NCBI RefSeq assembly: GCF_035582795.1
Contig: NC_134373.1
Coordinates: 14,778,001 to 14,842,000, forward strand
Source: Mycteria americana
Lineage: Eukaryota > Chordata > Aves > Ciconiiformes > Ciconiidae
Reading direction: 5' to 3'
Length of the DNA: 64,000 bases
Positions 37,050 to 49,500 of this stretch are shown here, piece after piece. Below the pieces are notes generated by a model that was not told the origin of the DNA, did no database searches, and worked only from the letters and a program-made list of their open reading frames with translations. Both the position numbers and the translations under genes were made by a program. Position 1 is the first letter of the stretch. Each line of letters opens with the position of its first letter.

Positions 37050-38400
37050 GCCAGGCCCGGCCTGCATCCCCGGGCTCGCGTAGCGCGGCAGGCGGTGCGA
37101 AGGGTGCAGGGCGGGCGGAGAGGCGGGCTACGCGAGGCCGGGGATCGGCCGGGGCGGTGTAGGCCGCAGCGGGGGGTGAGGGGAGCCGGCGGGGTTTTTG
37201 AGGCTTTCGGGCGCCGAGACGAGCGCCGAAGGGGGGTGAGACGGTCGCCGGGGCCCAGCGGGAGGGTCGGGCCGCGGCGCGACGGCGCCTTTGCCCGGGA
37301 GGTGAAGGGCGGCGGGGGAGAACAGGGGCGGGGGGGCGCTAGGCCTCAGCGCGGCGCGGCCCGGCAGCTCCGCTCCCCGCCCCGCCGGGCCCCCCGCGCC
37401 GGGCCCCGGGCCCAAAGCGGGCCGAGCCCTGCCGCCGCCGCAGCTTGGCGGCTGGGGGGAGGCGGCGGGGGCGCCTCGGCCGGGGCCGCTCCCCTCCCCC
37501 CCCTCCCGCGCGGGGCGGCGGGGCGAGGGGGGCCGCGGGACGGGGGGGCTGGGGGCGGCATTAATTTGCCGAAATCACTTTAATGAGCGGCGGTGGCCGG
37601 AGCGGGGGGGGGGCGTCCCCCCTTCCCCAGCCCGGTCCGGGGCCGCCGCGGCGGAGGCGGTGCCGGTGCCGGTCCCGGTCCCGCGGGGCCGCGCCGGCCG
37701 CGGCCTGGAAAGTTTCGCGGCATTTTTAGGGTCCTTCCCCCCCTCGCCGCCGCCGCCCGCCCCGCGGCCGTGGGGACGGGGCCGGCGGGACGGGGGCGCC
37801 CCGGGACGCGGCCCCCCCCGCCAGTCCTGTTCCCCCCTTCCCCCCCCCCACCCGGTGTCCCCCCTCGACCGGTCCGGCGGCGGGCTCATTTGCCTCACAA
37901 CTTTTTTTTTTTTTTTTTTTTTTTTTTGGGGGGGGGCGGTTTTGGGGGTGTGAGGAGGCCGTCAGAGTGCCCCCCCTCCCCTTCCCCCCCCCCGTAAGCT
38001 GCCGGCCCATGGGGGCCCCGGACCGGCCCCCGAAGCTGGGAGCGAGGGACAGGAGTGAGGGGCTGCCTCGGCCTCGCCTTCGTGCCCCGCCACGTGCCGG
38101 GCTGGTAGCCACCTCATCCCCGCCGGGGCCTAGGCTGGGGTCTCTCAGCCACCCCCCCGTCCCAGGACCGGTTGGCGACAGCGGGACAGGGGCAGCAGCC
38201 TGCTGGCCCTGCAGCTGGGGAAGGGATCGCCTGAGTGGCCCCTACACAGCAAGGGCCGTGCTTGGACTTGGGCCCTGGCCCCCTCTCATGTCCCCACTGG
38301 GGCACCCTAGCTGTCCCCGTGGGCCAGGGCCCCGCTGGGGTGGGGGGTCCCTGTGAGGTGCCGCTGCCCCCAGGACTGAAAATGAAAGGATCCTTTTTTT
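37050..38400. promoter_or_regulatory. CpG island at the INO80D 5' end
   Basis: Very GC-rich with long G and C runs. It includes T26 then G9 at 37902-37936. Long open frames on both strands here are compositional. It begins just after the proposed first donor, so it mainly occupies the start of intron 1. Confidence 0.8.
37902..37936. repeat. T26-G9 homopolymer junction
   Basis: Twenty-six T followed directly by nine G inside the INO80D CpG island. Exact lengths are prone to sequencing error. Confidence 0.85.
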
Positions 38401-41400
38401 CAGGGAAAAGAACTTTTGGTAGTCGTGAAGTGAGTCCACTGGAAAACCCACCAACGCGCTTCACCCCGCACAGGTGAAATAGCTCCGGTTTCTAATGCGG
38501 GAGGTGTCTAGTTTTGGTCAAATGTTCCTTAATATGTCTTTTAGCTGAAAATGCTGATAATTTTGTACAGGTAACCTCAAATGAATTTTGGAAATGACAG
38601 TAACGTTTACCTTAAAGCCTTTATGTTATACCATCTGATTAAAATATATCTGTAGTTAGAACTAACTTTGTTACTTAACAACATATGATGAAGGTTTATT
38701 TTAAGGCTGCTCTCAATTTTTGAGGATTGGTAGACTTAAATTGGCAAATTTAGGGCAATGCATCATTCCCCTGTAGTGGAGTGCCCTCTCCTATGGGCAC
38801 CCCTGTACTGGCAGTGTTTCACACTAAGGCTGTACCCATCAGGTACCGCTGCTGACTGATGAACCGCAGCGCTTGTGTTTTGTATGAAGCTGTCACTTAC
38901 AACCTGGTGACATTTTTGCAGCCATCTTCAGCCTTTTATGTGATTTGTTTGTACATACGTACATCAGACAAGCTTTATTAATTGTAAAGCTAAATTATCT
39001 ACAGAAAGCAACACAAAATTTACTTAGTGGGAGTTATTTTGATGTTTCAGTATTTTTATGATGAGTGAATGAATTTGTACATAGGGCCTGGTCCTACAGA
39101 GTTGCGTGTACCGTGTTCTCACAGTATGGGAAATCCTCAGGAGGTACAAATTTATTGTAATACCATATTGAAACTTTGATAGCTTATAACTGCTAAAAGG
39201 CTGCTCTGTGAGGAGCTCTACTGCTTTATTTTATTTATTGAGTATTCCCACTGAAGCAAGAATGATATTCCTGTATTGTGTGAAAATAAGCTTGTTTGTC
39301 TTTGCAGCATTGGGACTAAAATTAAGACTGAGGTATTTTCTTTAACCTCACATGCAAGTGCAGGTTATCTGTTATTTGAATAAATAAAAGACTTGGACTT
39401 AGAGCCTTTTTTTCGTTCAAGTACAGATACAAGGTATGCTGTGGTATGTTTAGTCTCTGCTTTCTCTCAGGATCATGGTTTTGATATTTTGAGATAATGT
39501 TTATAGTGCATTTCTGCAATGTTGCAATGGCCTAAATGTTCCATTTGTTGCTGCATCTGAAGGCCGCCTTTCTGCAGTCTCGCTCGCCCTGGCAAAACCT
39601 GGGCCTGTTCATAGCCACATTGAAATAAGTGTGCTTCTGTGCAAGCACGAGAATCTGCCTGTGAGGATGTGATTGCAGGACAGGGGCCTGAGACCTTCTG
39701 CTCAAATAGAGAAATCCTTGTTCAAAAGACTTCCAAAGATATGGAGCCCGTCTTGAACCTTAGGTCAGCCAAACAGGAATAGCCGTGTTTAGGAACTTAT
39801 TTTACTGAAATCTATAGGAATGTGCTCTTAGCGACAGTTATGAATCTTCCTACTTAACATCTTTTCTCATTAGCAACCCTTTGAAGTTTCTAAAATTCCT
39901 AGAGTCTTAAATGTTTGTTGTTTTTTAGGCTTTGGGCTGTCTTTATCATGTTTTCTATAAGGTACTATTTATCAGATGAGTGAATCAACTGAAATTAAAA
40001 TTTCTGCTTAAGTTCATTTTGTGTAGGAAAACAAAAAGAAGAACCCTGTTCAGTTTTGGAACAAAAAGAGTTACTTTTCCTCCTCTTAGTTATGTTTTCT
40101 GCTGTTGATTGAAACTTGTTACAAGTCTGTAAGTTCTCTAGCCATTATTATTATTAGGAATAATACTTAAATTTAATTGTGTATTTATTGCATTATGTTC
40201 TGAAGCATAATCTGTATTACCAGTATTGCCTAAAATATACTGCTGCTTTTCTGTTAATATATCGGATGTCCTTATGCAATATAAACTGCCTTTTTGCAGA
40301 GTTGAAGTAATAATAAGCTTTCTGAAAAGGCAGAATGAGGACAATGTTGCTGCTTCTATCTTCCTAGGTAGATTTTAACATATGAAAAAAAAGTAGTCCA
40401 AAGTATGATTCCAGGTGGTAACTAAAAATGTCTAGTAAGATCTTAACATGTTAAGTGCCTTGATCTGTCAGGGTAGTTGCATGTGTGTGCAGTACCTTGA
40501 CTTGTGCGGGGCTCTTCAGAGGTCTTCCTGAGGAAGGATTGTGCTCTAGTTAATGAAAGTGTTCCCTACAGGAATTCTTGTAGTTGACTTTGGTTGCTTC
40601 CCAGTGTTTTCTGTCTCTCAGTTTGGATGCTTTTACTAACAAAAAGACCCTTGTTTCCAGAATTACAGCAGACTTGGTTTAGTAGCTGAGCATAGTAGAG
40701 AACTGAGCTGTTAAATGACCAGAACTAAGCCAGAGTTATGGTTAGATCACAGAAAAGGGACAGAAGTTACAACTTTGTGGTGTTGATGTTGACCACAATT
40801 AGATGCGGTGAAGCTTCTCTTGATAGAACAGAGCACTTCAGAGAGGTACTAGTTGCCTAAAGTCTCCTAGTATGAAATAGAAAAAAGGAATGTTTTTGCT
40901 TTCTCTCTAATAGTATAGTTTTTACTTATACTGACTGAAAAGTTTTACTGTAAGGTAGCTTTAAATGTGTGTCTCTTTGCAATGATTTTTATGGTCTCTG
41001 TTCATCTCTGAGTGGATGAAATTCTATGTTGCCCAAACATCTTAAAATCTATGTATTTACTGTTAGTCTCAGCAAAAGGGTCAGACAGTGGCAACTCAGG
41101 GAATTGTTCTTTCTTGGTCAAGTTGACGAATCAACGAAACTACTATTTATGCTATTTGTGTTTGTGGAAAAGCTGAGGTTCTTGGAGATCCATGTTCCAC
41201 TTCTGGCCCCAAGCTGATGGTTTTGGAAGCATATGTAGATGATTGTACCTTGTCTGTGAGATGTCATGAACACACCAAGCAATTTAACATGAAATCTGCA
41301 CTAGTATTAGCAAATGCAAAACAAGACAGTTAAGACCTCTTTAATCGTGGCTTTTGTTTGGATGCAATGTGTGAAGCTCTGAGCTCAGTCCTCTTAATTA

Positions 41401-41722
41401 TACATCTTTTAACCACCGACATATAATAGCCTTGCAATTTACAATGCATTTGGGGATTCCATTGCCTAAAAGGGTCTTACATATGTTGAATGTCAAGTTC
41501 TGAGCATACATTTAAGAATGTATCCAACCCACATGATTGAAAATATTCTAATATTTTCAGCATGGTGTTTCCTCAAAATTACCAATTGAGTTTTGGGGCT
41601 ATAATGCTTTGGGCTTTCTAATAGTGACTAGGCCATTAACTTCTCTGTAGACTACAGATGATGTCAAGTACCAAATTTCTGTATGATATAATGCTGATAC
41701 TCAGTATGGTCTAGCAAAGATT

Positions 41723-41741
41723 CCCCCCCCCCCCCCCCCCC
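41723..41741. repeat. Homopolymer C19
   Basis: Nineteen C in a row in INO80D intron 1, flanked by AAAGATT and AGTTTG. Confidence 0.9.
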
Positions 41742-42287
41742 AGTTTGCTGCTACACTGTTTCCCAGCCTCTCTGAAGGACTGTTTAACTGTTTTGGGAGA
41801 GGGTATGTCTAGCGCAGAGCTACAGCTTTGTTGTCTTGGAGCTGATGTGCGCTGCAAGGGAACTGATTATGCCTGCTTGCCAGTACTAAAAGCAGTTGGG
41901 AGCTGGCTTCTTCCTATGCCTGACTGCAGGTACTGACGGTTGCGCAGATGTGTACCTGTGTGTATTTAAGTCTTTCATTTCTCTTTTTACAGTGACTTTG
42001 CAAAACACCTTCTGTTGTCTTACGGACCACCAGTGGCTGCACTCAGCAGGACAGCAGGACAAGTAGCTGTGCTCTAAGTGATGATGTCGCAGAGCATGGC
42101 TTTGCTTCGTGTCCTGCCTGTCCTTCCTATAAAGCCTTGCTGGGATGCTAAGTTTTTGCTCTTCACACTTCCAGATAGGGCTTTTGCTAGAGGGAGGAGA
42201 TTTTCTTCCAGTCAACTGCTCAGGAATAAAAAAATGGGAGAAGGGGAGAAATGAATGTGTTATCAAATTACAAATGTTGACAGTAAC

Positions 42288-42785
42288 CTCATAAGAATGT
42301 AAGAAATACCCTGCTGGGTCAGATCAACCTAGTGTCCTGTCTTGGGCAGTAGGAATAAGTAATGCTATTTAGGAAGAGCATGAAAGCCCAGCCACGTTTT
42401 AGTGTTTTCTTCTCTTACTCCTCCAACATCCATATTTGTTAAATTAGGCATGCTGGCCGGTACCTCACTTATGTTCCCATTGTCCATGAACTTTTCTATT
42501 GTCTTTTTGAACCTGATGATACTGTCTGCTTCCATTGCCTCCTGTGACAGCAAGTCCAGCAGTTCACTACCCATGAGCAGTAAAAATGAAGCGGTACTTC
42601 TTTAGTATGTTTTGAGTCAATCTCTTACTAGCTTCATCAAGTACCCCTAGTTCTAATATTGTGTGATATGGTATACGACCGTTCTATATTCACCTTATCC
42701 CCTACCATGATTTTTTAAACCTCAGTCATGTCTTACATCGTTTGGCAGTGGCACACATTTTTGGGTTCTCTTCTGTTCTTTGCCC
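42288..42785 (-). mobile_element. Old CR1/L3-like LINE 3' end (relict)
   Basis: On + it starts ATAAGAATGT..ACCCTGCTGGGTCAGATC, the reverse of the GATCTGACCCAG..TTCTTAT tail of ancient CR1/L3 LINEs. On -, a decayed coding remnant reads LLDLLSQEAMEADSIIRFKK, similar to the end of CR1-type reverse transcriptases (NSLPEDVVKA...FKK). Heavily mutated and far older than the CR1 copy in NDUFS1. Confidence 0.65.
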
Positions 42786-43295
42786 CGTTGCTTCTGACTA
42801 GCTCAAAATCTTTTATTTATAAGCAGTTGTTTAAGGAAAATCTAGGTTCCTCAAGAAGCAGCCTCTGGTTTTTCATTTATGGGTTGTGGCTAAAGCCAGT
42901 TTGAGCATATGCAGGCATGAATTATGTTTCTGTTGAACATTTCTAGAGCTTCAATGTAGAGTATAAATGCAAAGCCCAAAACAGCTTCCAGAAAGTTTTG
43001 TACCCTGATGTTTTTGCAGTGAAGTACAGCTGCTTAAGCATTTGATTTTTCCAGGGGAAGTCCATGTTTCCGTCATCTCTTACTGAATCCTGTGGGACAA
43101 AAATAATTTCTCCCCCACCCACTATTTAGCTAAGTGTAGTTTCAGTTCTCTTCAGTTAAGCGACATGTGCCTATTCCATGCTTGTGCTACTTTTTATGTC
43201 GCAGCAAAAAGCTCTGTTAAGAACTCCTGTATATTTTGTTCAAAATAAAATACTGCATCAGATTAAATCAGAATTAATAGATTTAAAAGTCTTTG

Positions 43296-43302
<7 letters not shown>

Positions 43303-43333
<31 letters not shown>
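43303..43333. repeat. (TA)15 microsatellite
   Basis: Perfect alternating TA for about 31 bases in INO80D intron 1. Confidence 0.9.
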
Positions 43334-43335
<2 letters not shown>

Positions 43336-46300
43336 TATGCTATGGAAGTAAAAAGAAAAATCTCTATTTAGATTAAGTACAACTTCAGTCTCTGATCCTG
43401 GCAGTGTATCCACATAGTGCCACTGTCTTTTGGGAAGTCTGCGTGGGAATCTACCAATAAAGATATAACTGCAAGTTTGAGAGAGTTGCTGTAGGGTTTT
43501 TTTTTTTATATAACATTGGCTGCTGGATATATTAGCTTTCTTTTTGTTCGTTACACTGTAGTTGCAGTAATTGATTCCTGTCAGGATTTTTAACATGGTT
43601 ATATTTGCGTGAGCTTCTCTTAGTGTATATATAGACCCAAAAATTCATGTTCAAGCTCATTTGTTTCCCTGAGGATTATTGTCAATATTTTTGCTTAAAT
43701 GTTTCATATGGCATTGTACTTGTGCCCTGTATCTTTCAGACAAGTGAGAAGTAAAATACTATGCCTGCCTTGACACAGTCAAGTTAAATGCAAAAATAAG
43801 ACTTAATTATGAGTTAAATCCAAAAATAAGACTGGGGGCACAAGAATAAATCCAGGATTATAGTGGCTGGGAACTGCAGAGCGGTTTCTTTACAGAAGCT
43901 TAACGGAGGCATACCAGGTATGCGTTTCTTGCTGTTTACTTTGGAACCGTTCTGAGGAACTCTTTTTCTTTGGTCTGTTGCTTGATAACCTTCAGAAAAG
44001 AAATGTTGCTGGGTTGTGCAAAAGAGGAGAAGGTCATTGATCTGTCAAAAACTCTGCAAAGCATGATAGTAGTAACTTAAAAGAAGGTGGTAAATAAAAC
44101 AGAAAGAAATAAGAGAGCAGCATGTGAGTCACCCAACTGCAAGGTACACTTGTTCTTTCAAGTTTTTCATCCTGTCCAGTATACTGCCAAATATGATCTT
44201 TGGTTAACTGTCGAGAGGAGCAAAATCCAGGGCAAAAGGCTTTCTCTCCAGCTTGGTTCTGTGTATGAGGTGCAATTAGTTAAGACTCATTTGATTACTT
44301 TTTCTGTCATGGTAATGGAAGAGGCTGTCTCTCAAATGGGACCCAAACCTGGGTCACAGCTCCCATATTGGGCATGTCACCATGGGATTTATTTTTTTCT
44401 TTCATGTTGTTGCTGGATAATACTGAAGTGCATGTCAGTATCTGCCTTAACAAAGGTGTCTGAAAGGGTTATTTGGTTCTCAGCACGCTAAAGAAGACAT
44501 GGTTCCCTCTTCCTATTCTGTGTTTTTGAAGGGCACAGCCAAAAATGAACTTTTTTTGTTCTTAGGACTGATGCATTGTGAAGGGTCGTACTCCAATGAT
44601 TAAGTTCAAATATATACAGTATGTGCTCTGTACTTTCATGTGCTTCCACGCATTGAGAGAAGTTGGGAAAGGTGATTGGAATTGGATTAGATGTCCGTGC
44701 TTGTGTTGTGGCTATCTGGTTTAAGCAAAGTGCGAGGCCCCTGCCCCTGGGTGTGTGTGCTTGTATGTGTGCATGGAAAGGGAACTATGGGTATAAAGAG
44801 GAAATACGAAATGATCCTTATTATTGTCAAATGATTAATCAGGTCGCTTGCACTTGTGCTAGTTACATTTTGTAGTGCGTGTCTCTGTTCTGTATGCTGT
44901 GTATGCTGCACCTGTGCATATACAACTGTTTAAAGAATTTTAAGTGTGTTTTTAAATTTTTAATAGTCTTCTGTCCTTCTGCTTCTACAGCTAGATATAT
45001 GCGAATGAAAGGCCTGGTTTATGCAGTTTACTGTTAGAGGTGTGATAGGGTGTTTTGTTTTGCCCTGGTGACTTAAATTTGCTTTTCTAGATTCTCCCAA
45101 TGCCATAGTACTTGTCATTTTCTCAAGGTTCTTTTATACAGTGGGAAGTGAAGGCTTGTACCTTCACAAGAGGAAACTGCTTCTTTCCTGCAAAGTCTGT
45201 GTAGTCTCTCTCTTTGCGATCATGTTCTTGACATTTCGGGCCTTGGGAACAAGTAAGTTGATTGAGGTGCTAACCTGTACATTTGTCACATGCCTCTAAT
45301 TTATTACATATTTCCTGAATATCACCTCTCTGTACATTCCTTTGTTTGGTATATAACACATATGAAACTGAACTGAGTACTGAATATACCATGTTCAAAA
45401 GAGTTTATTCCAGTGCTTCAGGATGGCCTTTCTGAATAAAAGCTGCCTTTTGCAGGCTAAGCTGGGTGTAGCAGTGTAGCTGCAGAATATGTATACTGTT
45501 AATTTTATTTGAAGCTCCTTTGGGGTGGGTCTTTGTTTTTTTGTTTTGTTTTGTTTTTAAAGATAATTGCCAAAGACTCCATAGGGTTAGAAAATTAAAA
45601 AGTACCTTATGATTGCCTGGATTTGTTATTTTGTTGCACTGTAGGAGTCTATTTTAGGGGGAAAACCCCCCAGCCCCTTGCTGAAATGACATTTCAGCCC
45701 TCCTGGCATTGATGGGAGTACTGCCTCTGACATTAATGCCTGCCTTTACCTAAAATAAGTACAATAAGGTAGGAAAAGCTCTGAAGAACCATAATGACCT
45801 CAGGAAGGACTGCATATTGGTGCTTGCAGAAGCTGTGGGCACCTACAAGACCTGAAGACTGTTTGTCAGGTGTGGTAAAGACAGCTTTTTTTTAAAAAAA
45901 AAAGCTTTCTTGGACTGCCTGATGAAATTAAAATTTTGCAGAGCAAGGGTAGCGTCGCCAGTGTTTTTGTAAGCAAAGATACTTGAAGTAAAACCTCTGC
46001 AATCAAATGGGTTAATCATTCAACTTAATTTCTGAAAGCAAGTGATGTAATCTGACGCTTAACCTTTTTCAACTTGTAGCTCCTAATCACTTTCTGGTAG
46101 ATGAGTGGAGTCGTGTGTAACAGGTTTAAGTGCTGTGGCAGTAGAATTTTTTTTCCCCCAATAATTTCCTTTCACGGTTTCCAAAGACCTGTAACTACTG
46201 ATTGAAAACTACTGTGCTAGTGGATTTGGCTTATTGGATGCTAGCTGAACCACAGATTTAGTGGCTACATCTGGCCACTTACTTATTAAGCGGTAATAAT

Positions 46301-46577
46301 ATCTATTTTATTCTGACTGACTTTGACCTTTTTGATATTTTCCTTAGACAATCTGCTTCATCTTGATTCATCATCATTCCAGGATAGTGGTGTCCTTGGG
46401 GCTCTCTCTTAACATTGATATGGTACAGAAGATTTAAAATCAGGTATTGTTTTGGATCCCTCTTTCCTGCCAAAATGAAACACACAATCTAGAACTGAAT
46501 GCTTTTTTTTTCCTTATGTGATTTGTCTTAATATTTTGGTTCTTTCAGCTGATGTTCACAAGGAATAGAGTCACGTG

Positions 46578-49500
46578 ATGTATGAAGGCAAACACATACA
46601 CTTCTCTGAGGTTGACAATAAGCCCTTGTGCTCATATAGCCCCAAACTGTGCAAGCAGAGGCGACTTAACGGCTACGCCTTCTGTATCAGACACGTTCTG
46701 GAGGACAAGACTGCCCCCTTCAAGCAATGTGAATATGTGGCCAAGTATAACAGCCAGCGCTGCACCAACCCCATCCCCAAGTCTGAGGACCGTAGGTGAG
46801 TTGTGGTTACCCATCTGCAAAGTGGGAAGTGGCTGGGACATAGACATGAGTTTTCTTTTAAGATGCTGCCTGGTTTCAGGATGAGGGAGGAACTGGCCTG
46901 AGTGGATTGAATTCCAGGATGTTCCTTTGAAGGTTTTGTTTTAAGACCAATAAACTTTATTTTATTTTCTGTGGGAGTCAAGTACTCAGAAAGTGGGCAG
47001 TAACTTACTCCCAAGGAAGTTTTTGGGAGGGTTCATTGCTTTTCTCAAATTCACTATAAACTGTGGATCAAACCTGCTACACAATACCTGCTGTTCTAAT
47101 TAATTTTCCTTGTCACTCACAGTACATGCTTTTAAAAAGGCCTGCTTGTTTGGCCAGCTGTGCCAAAAGCACACTTCCATCTACTTTTTCAGGACAAACA
47201 GTTGAAAATGCATACCTTCTGGGCTTAGGGAGCAGTGATGCATAGGGTCAAATCCAGAACTACAATTCAGTGTTTGTGATTTGGTACTGATCTGTAGTGT
47301 TGTATTACTGGAATAAAATAAATTTTACTTGATAATAGATGAGCCAGCTGGGAAAGTGCTGTCCACTCCCTTTCTTCTTTGCTTCTCCCCTTCCTCTCCC
47401 CCTCCCTGCCCAAATGAAGATGCCCAAGGTGCCCAGGTATTAAATGCCTTGCAGGAGATAGTGCTTGAAGTTGCTGGAGAGCTGGGAATTCAAACCAGAT
47501 TTCCTGAATTGCAGCCCATACTGTAACCACAAGGACATTCTTCCTCGCTCTTTAAGAATTCCTGAACACCAGTCTCATTGGTGTTGCTTGGGCTGAAATA
47601 GCAGAATTTGTCTAATCTTGGCTGCCAGGTATATATGACTTTGATTTTTCAGAGTCATTGTTGCAGGTTTTGCCAGTAACACAGTATTTAATTAATGTGT
47701 GTGTTAACTATCTGAGGCTTGTTCTGTTAGAAATGATTTTTTTAACCTAAACTATAAACAAAATATGCCAAAAAAGAATCAAACCACTATTCACTGACCT
47801 TTCACATTATTAGCTGCCATTCACTAACCTTTTGCATTATTAGCAGTGTTCCCACTGTGCCCTACATATAACTTCCTTCTCAGCTCGCAGCTCCCTCTCT
47901 TGTCTGAAACAACAGTTGGACTGTGCTCTAAATTAACTTGCACTTCACCTGCCATTTCAAGTTGAGGAGACTGATGAAGTGAGAAAAAAACATGAATGTT
48001 TGTCAAAAGCTGTAGGGCAAATGCTCAAGTGGCACAAGATGAATAACTTTAAGCTGTAATTTGACAGTCGGTGACTGTTTCTTTGCTACTGTACAATTGA
48101 GGCTCTTTGGAAATAAGCTCGCAGAAATGGTCATGGAAATTGTTAGCGCAAATGGTATGCTGTAATTTCAGATGCAAGAGCTGACTGAGCCAGAGTTGCT
48201 GTTTACCAGGGCTCATACTTAAAAACAATAGAAATAATAGTACTTAATGACACTTTTTTAGGTCTCATATGTTCCCATGGAATTTGAGATTTTTCTTTAC
48301 ACCTTGAATTGAGTTCACACTTTGTTCTTTTTGATTTTTCTCAAGTTAAAGTGAAGTGTGGTCATGACATCTGGTGTATGTTATATTAGAATAATTCAAT
48401 TGCATGTCGAGTGTCATATTACAGTACTTGAAGAGGACAGCAGGTGTCTGAAGGAGAAAATAAACTTTTAATTTCAAATGAGAGGATGTGATAGTTTGAA
48501 AGAATATTTTAAAAGACTGCTTCTCAGGGTGGTTTAATTTTAACAATAAAATTTAATGAATGCTAGTGATAAGACTGTGCCCGCTCTAAATTTTTTTTTT
48601 GGCAGGCAAATTTATATCTGTTTCTTAGGAGACTTTTTTCACACTCCGTTCGATATAAAGATGTTTGCTATGTCTGAGTTCTTCACTCATAGCTTTTAAT
48701 TTTCTGTGTACAAAATTACTGTCAGATGGTCATTTTGTCACAGTTTTAGACATGTAACTGTACATGATCAGACGCAGGCTGTATGATGCTCTGACAGCTA
48801 TCTTCTTATATACTTTTAAAGATTTTAAAAAATAAAATGTCTTAACAGGATGCATGCATTATATGCCAAAAGCTTCATAGTCTGTCCACAGATAATTAAA
48901 AAAATTATCACTTGACCCCAGACAAATGAGATGCTACCAGCCACAAAGATGTTTAATATGCTGCTATATTATTAGGTTTCTTATTAACCATTAACATTCT
49001 ACAAATTAAATCTATTAATAGTGCATGACTTCATTGCCATATTTGAAGTCTAGTTTCTCTATTCACTATCTTGTTTTTTTAAAGAATATATACAGGATAT
49101 ACGTATTTCCTCTGAATACATGTCTTCTAATTCTTTCTTATCCAAAGATCTTTATATACACATAGATAATGAAATTCAACTTAATAATTAAGTATAGGGT
49201 TATTAGAATTTAGCTGGGTTAAACACCATTTTATCTCTAATTCTCCTCTTTCAAGAGAATCTTGAAATACTTTGTTAATATGCAAGATGCTCTCCAGTTT
49301 ATTTGGATCTTCCTTTAAATAAGTGACAGAACTTGATACCAGTCTGGGATGTACTGGGAAGCAGAATGCAGTTGTAGGTGGAAGACCTTGCTGTCTGTAT
49401 CCTTGCCCTCCCAGTGATGTGGGAAACTGTCCAGCTGAAGCCTCCAGAGCCCGTCATCTTTTGTGTGCTTCATATTACGATAGTTTTAATGGATACCAAC

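Larger units (their letters stand above)
38400..46548 (+). other. INO80D: INO80D intron 1, remainder
   Basis: AT-rich intron DNA after the CpG island. Contents I can name: C19 at 41723-41741, an old CR1/L3-like LINE tail at 42288-42785, and a (TA)15 microsatellite at 43303-43333. No other coding or RNA feature is recognised. Confidence 0.6.

Noticed and set aside
37095-37583. 162-codon open frame on + in the INO80D CpG island, and similar frames on -
   Set aside because: Gly/Arg/Pro-rich translation of GC-rich DNA, located after a strong donor and with overlapping frames on both strands; no homology recognised.
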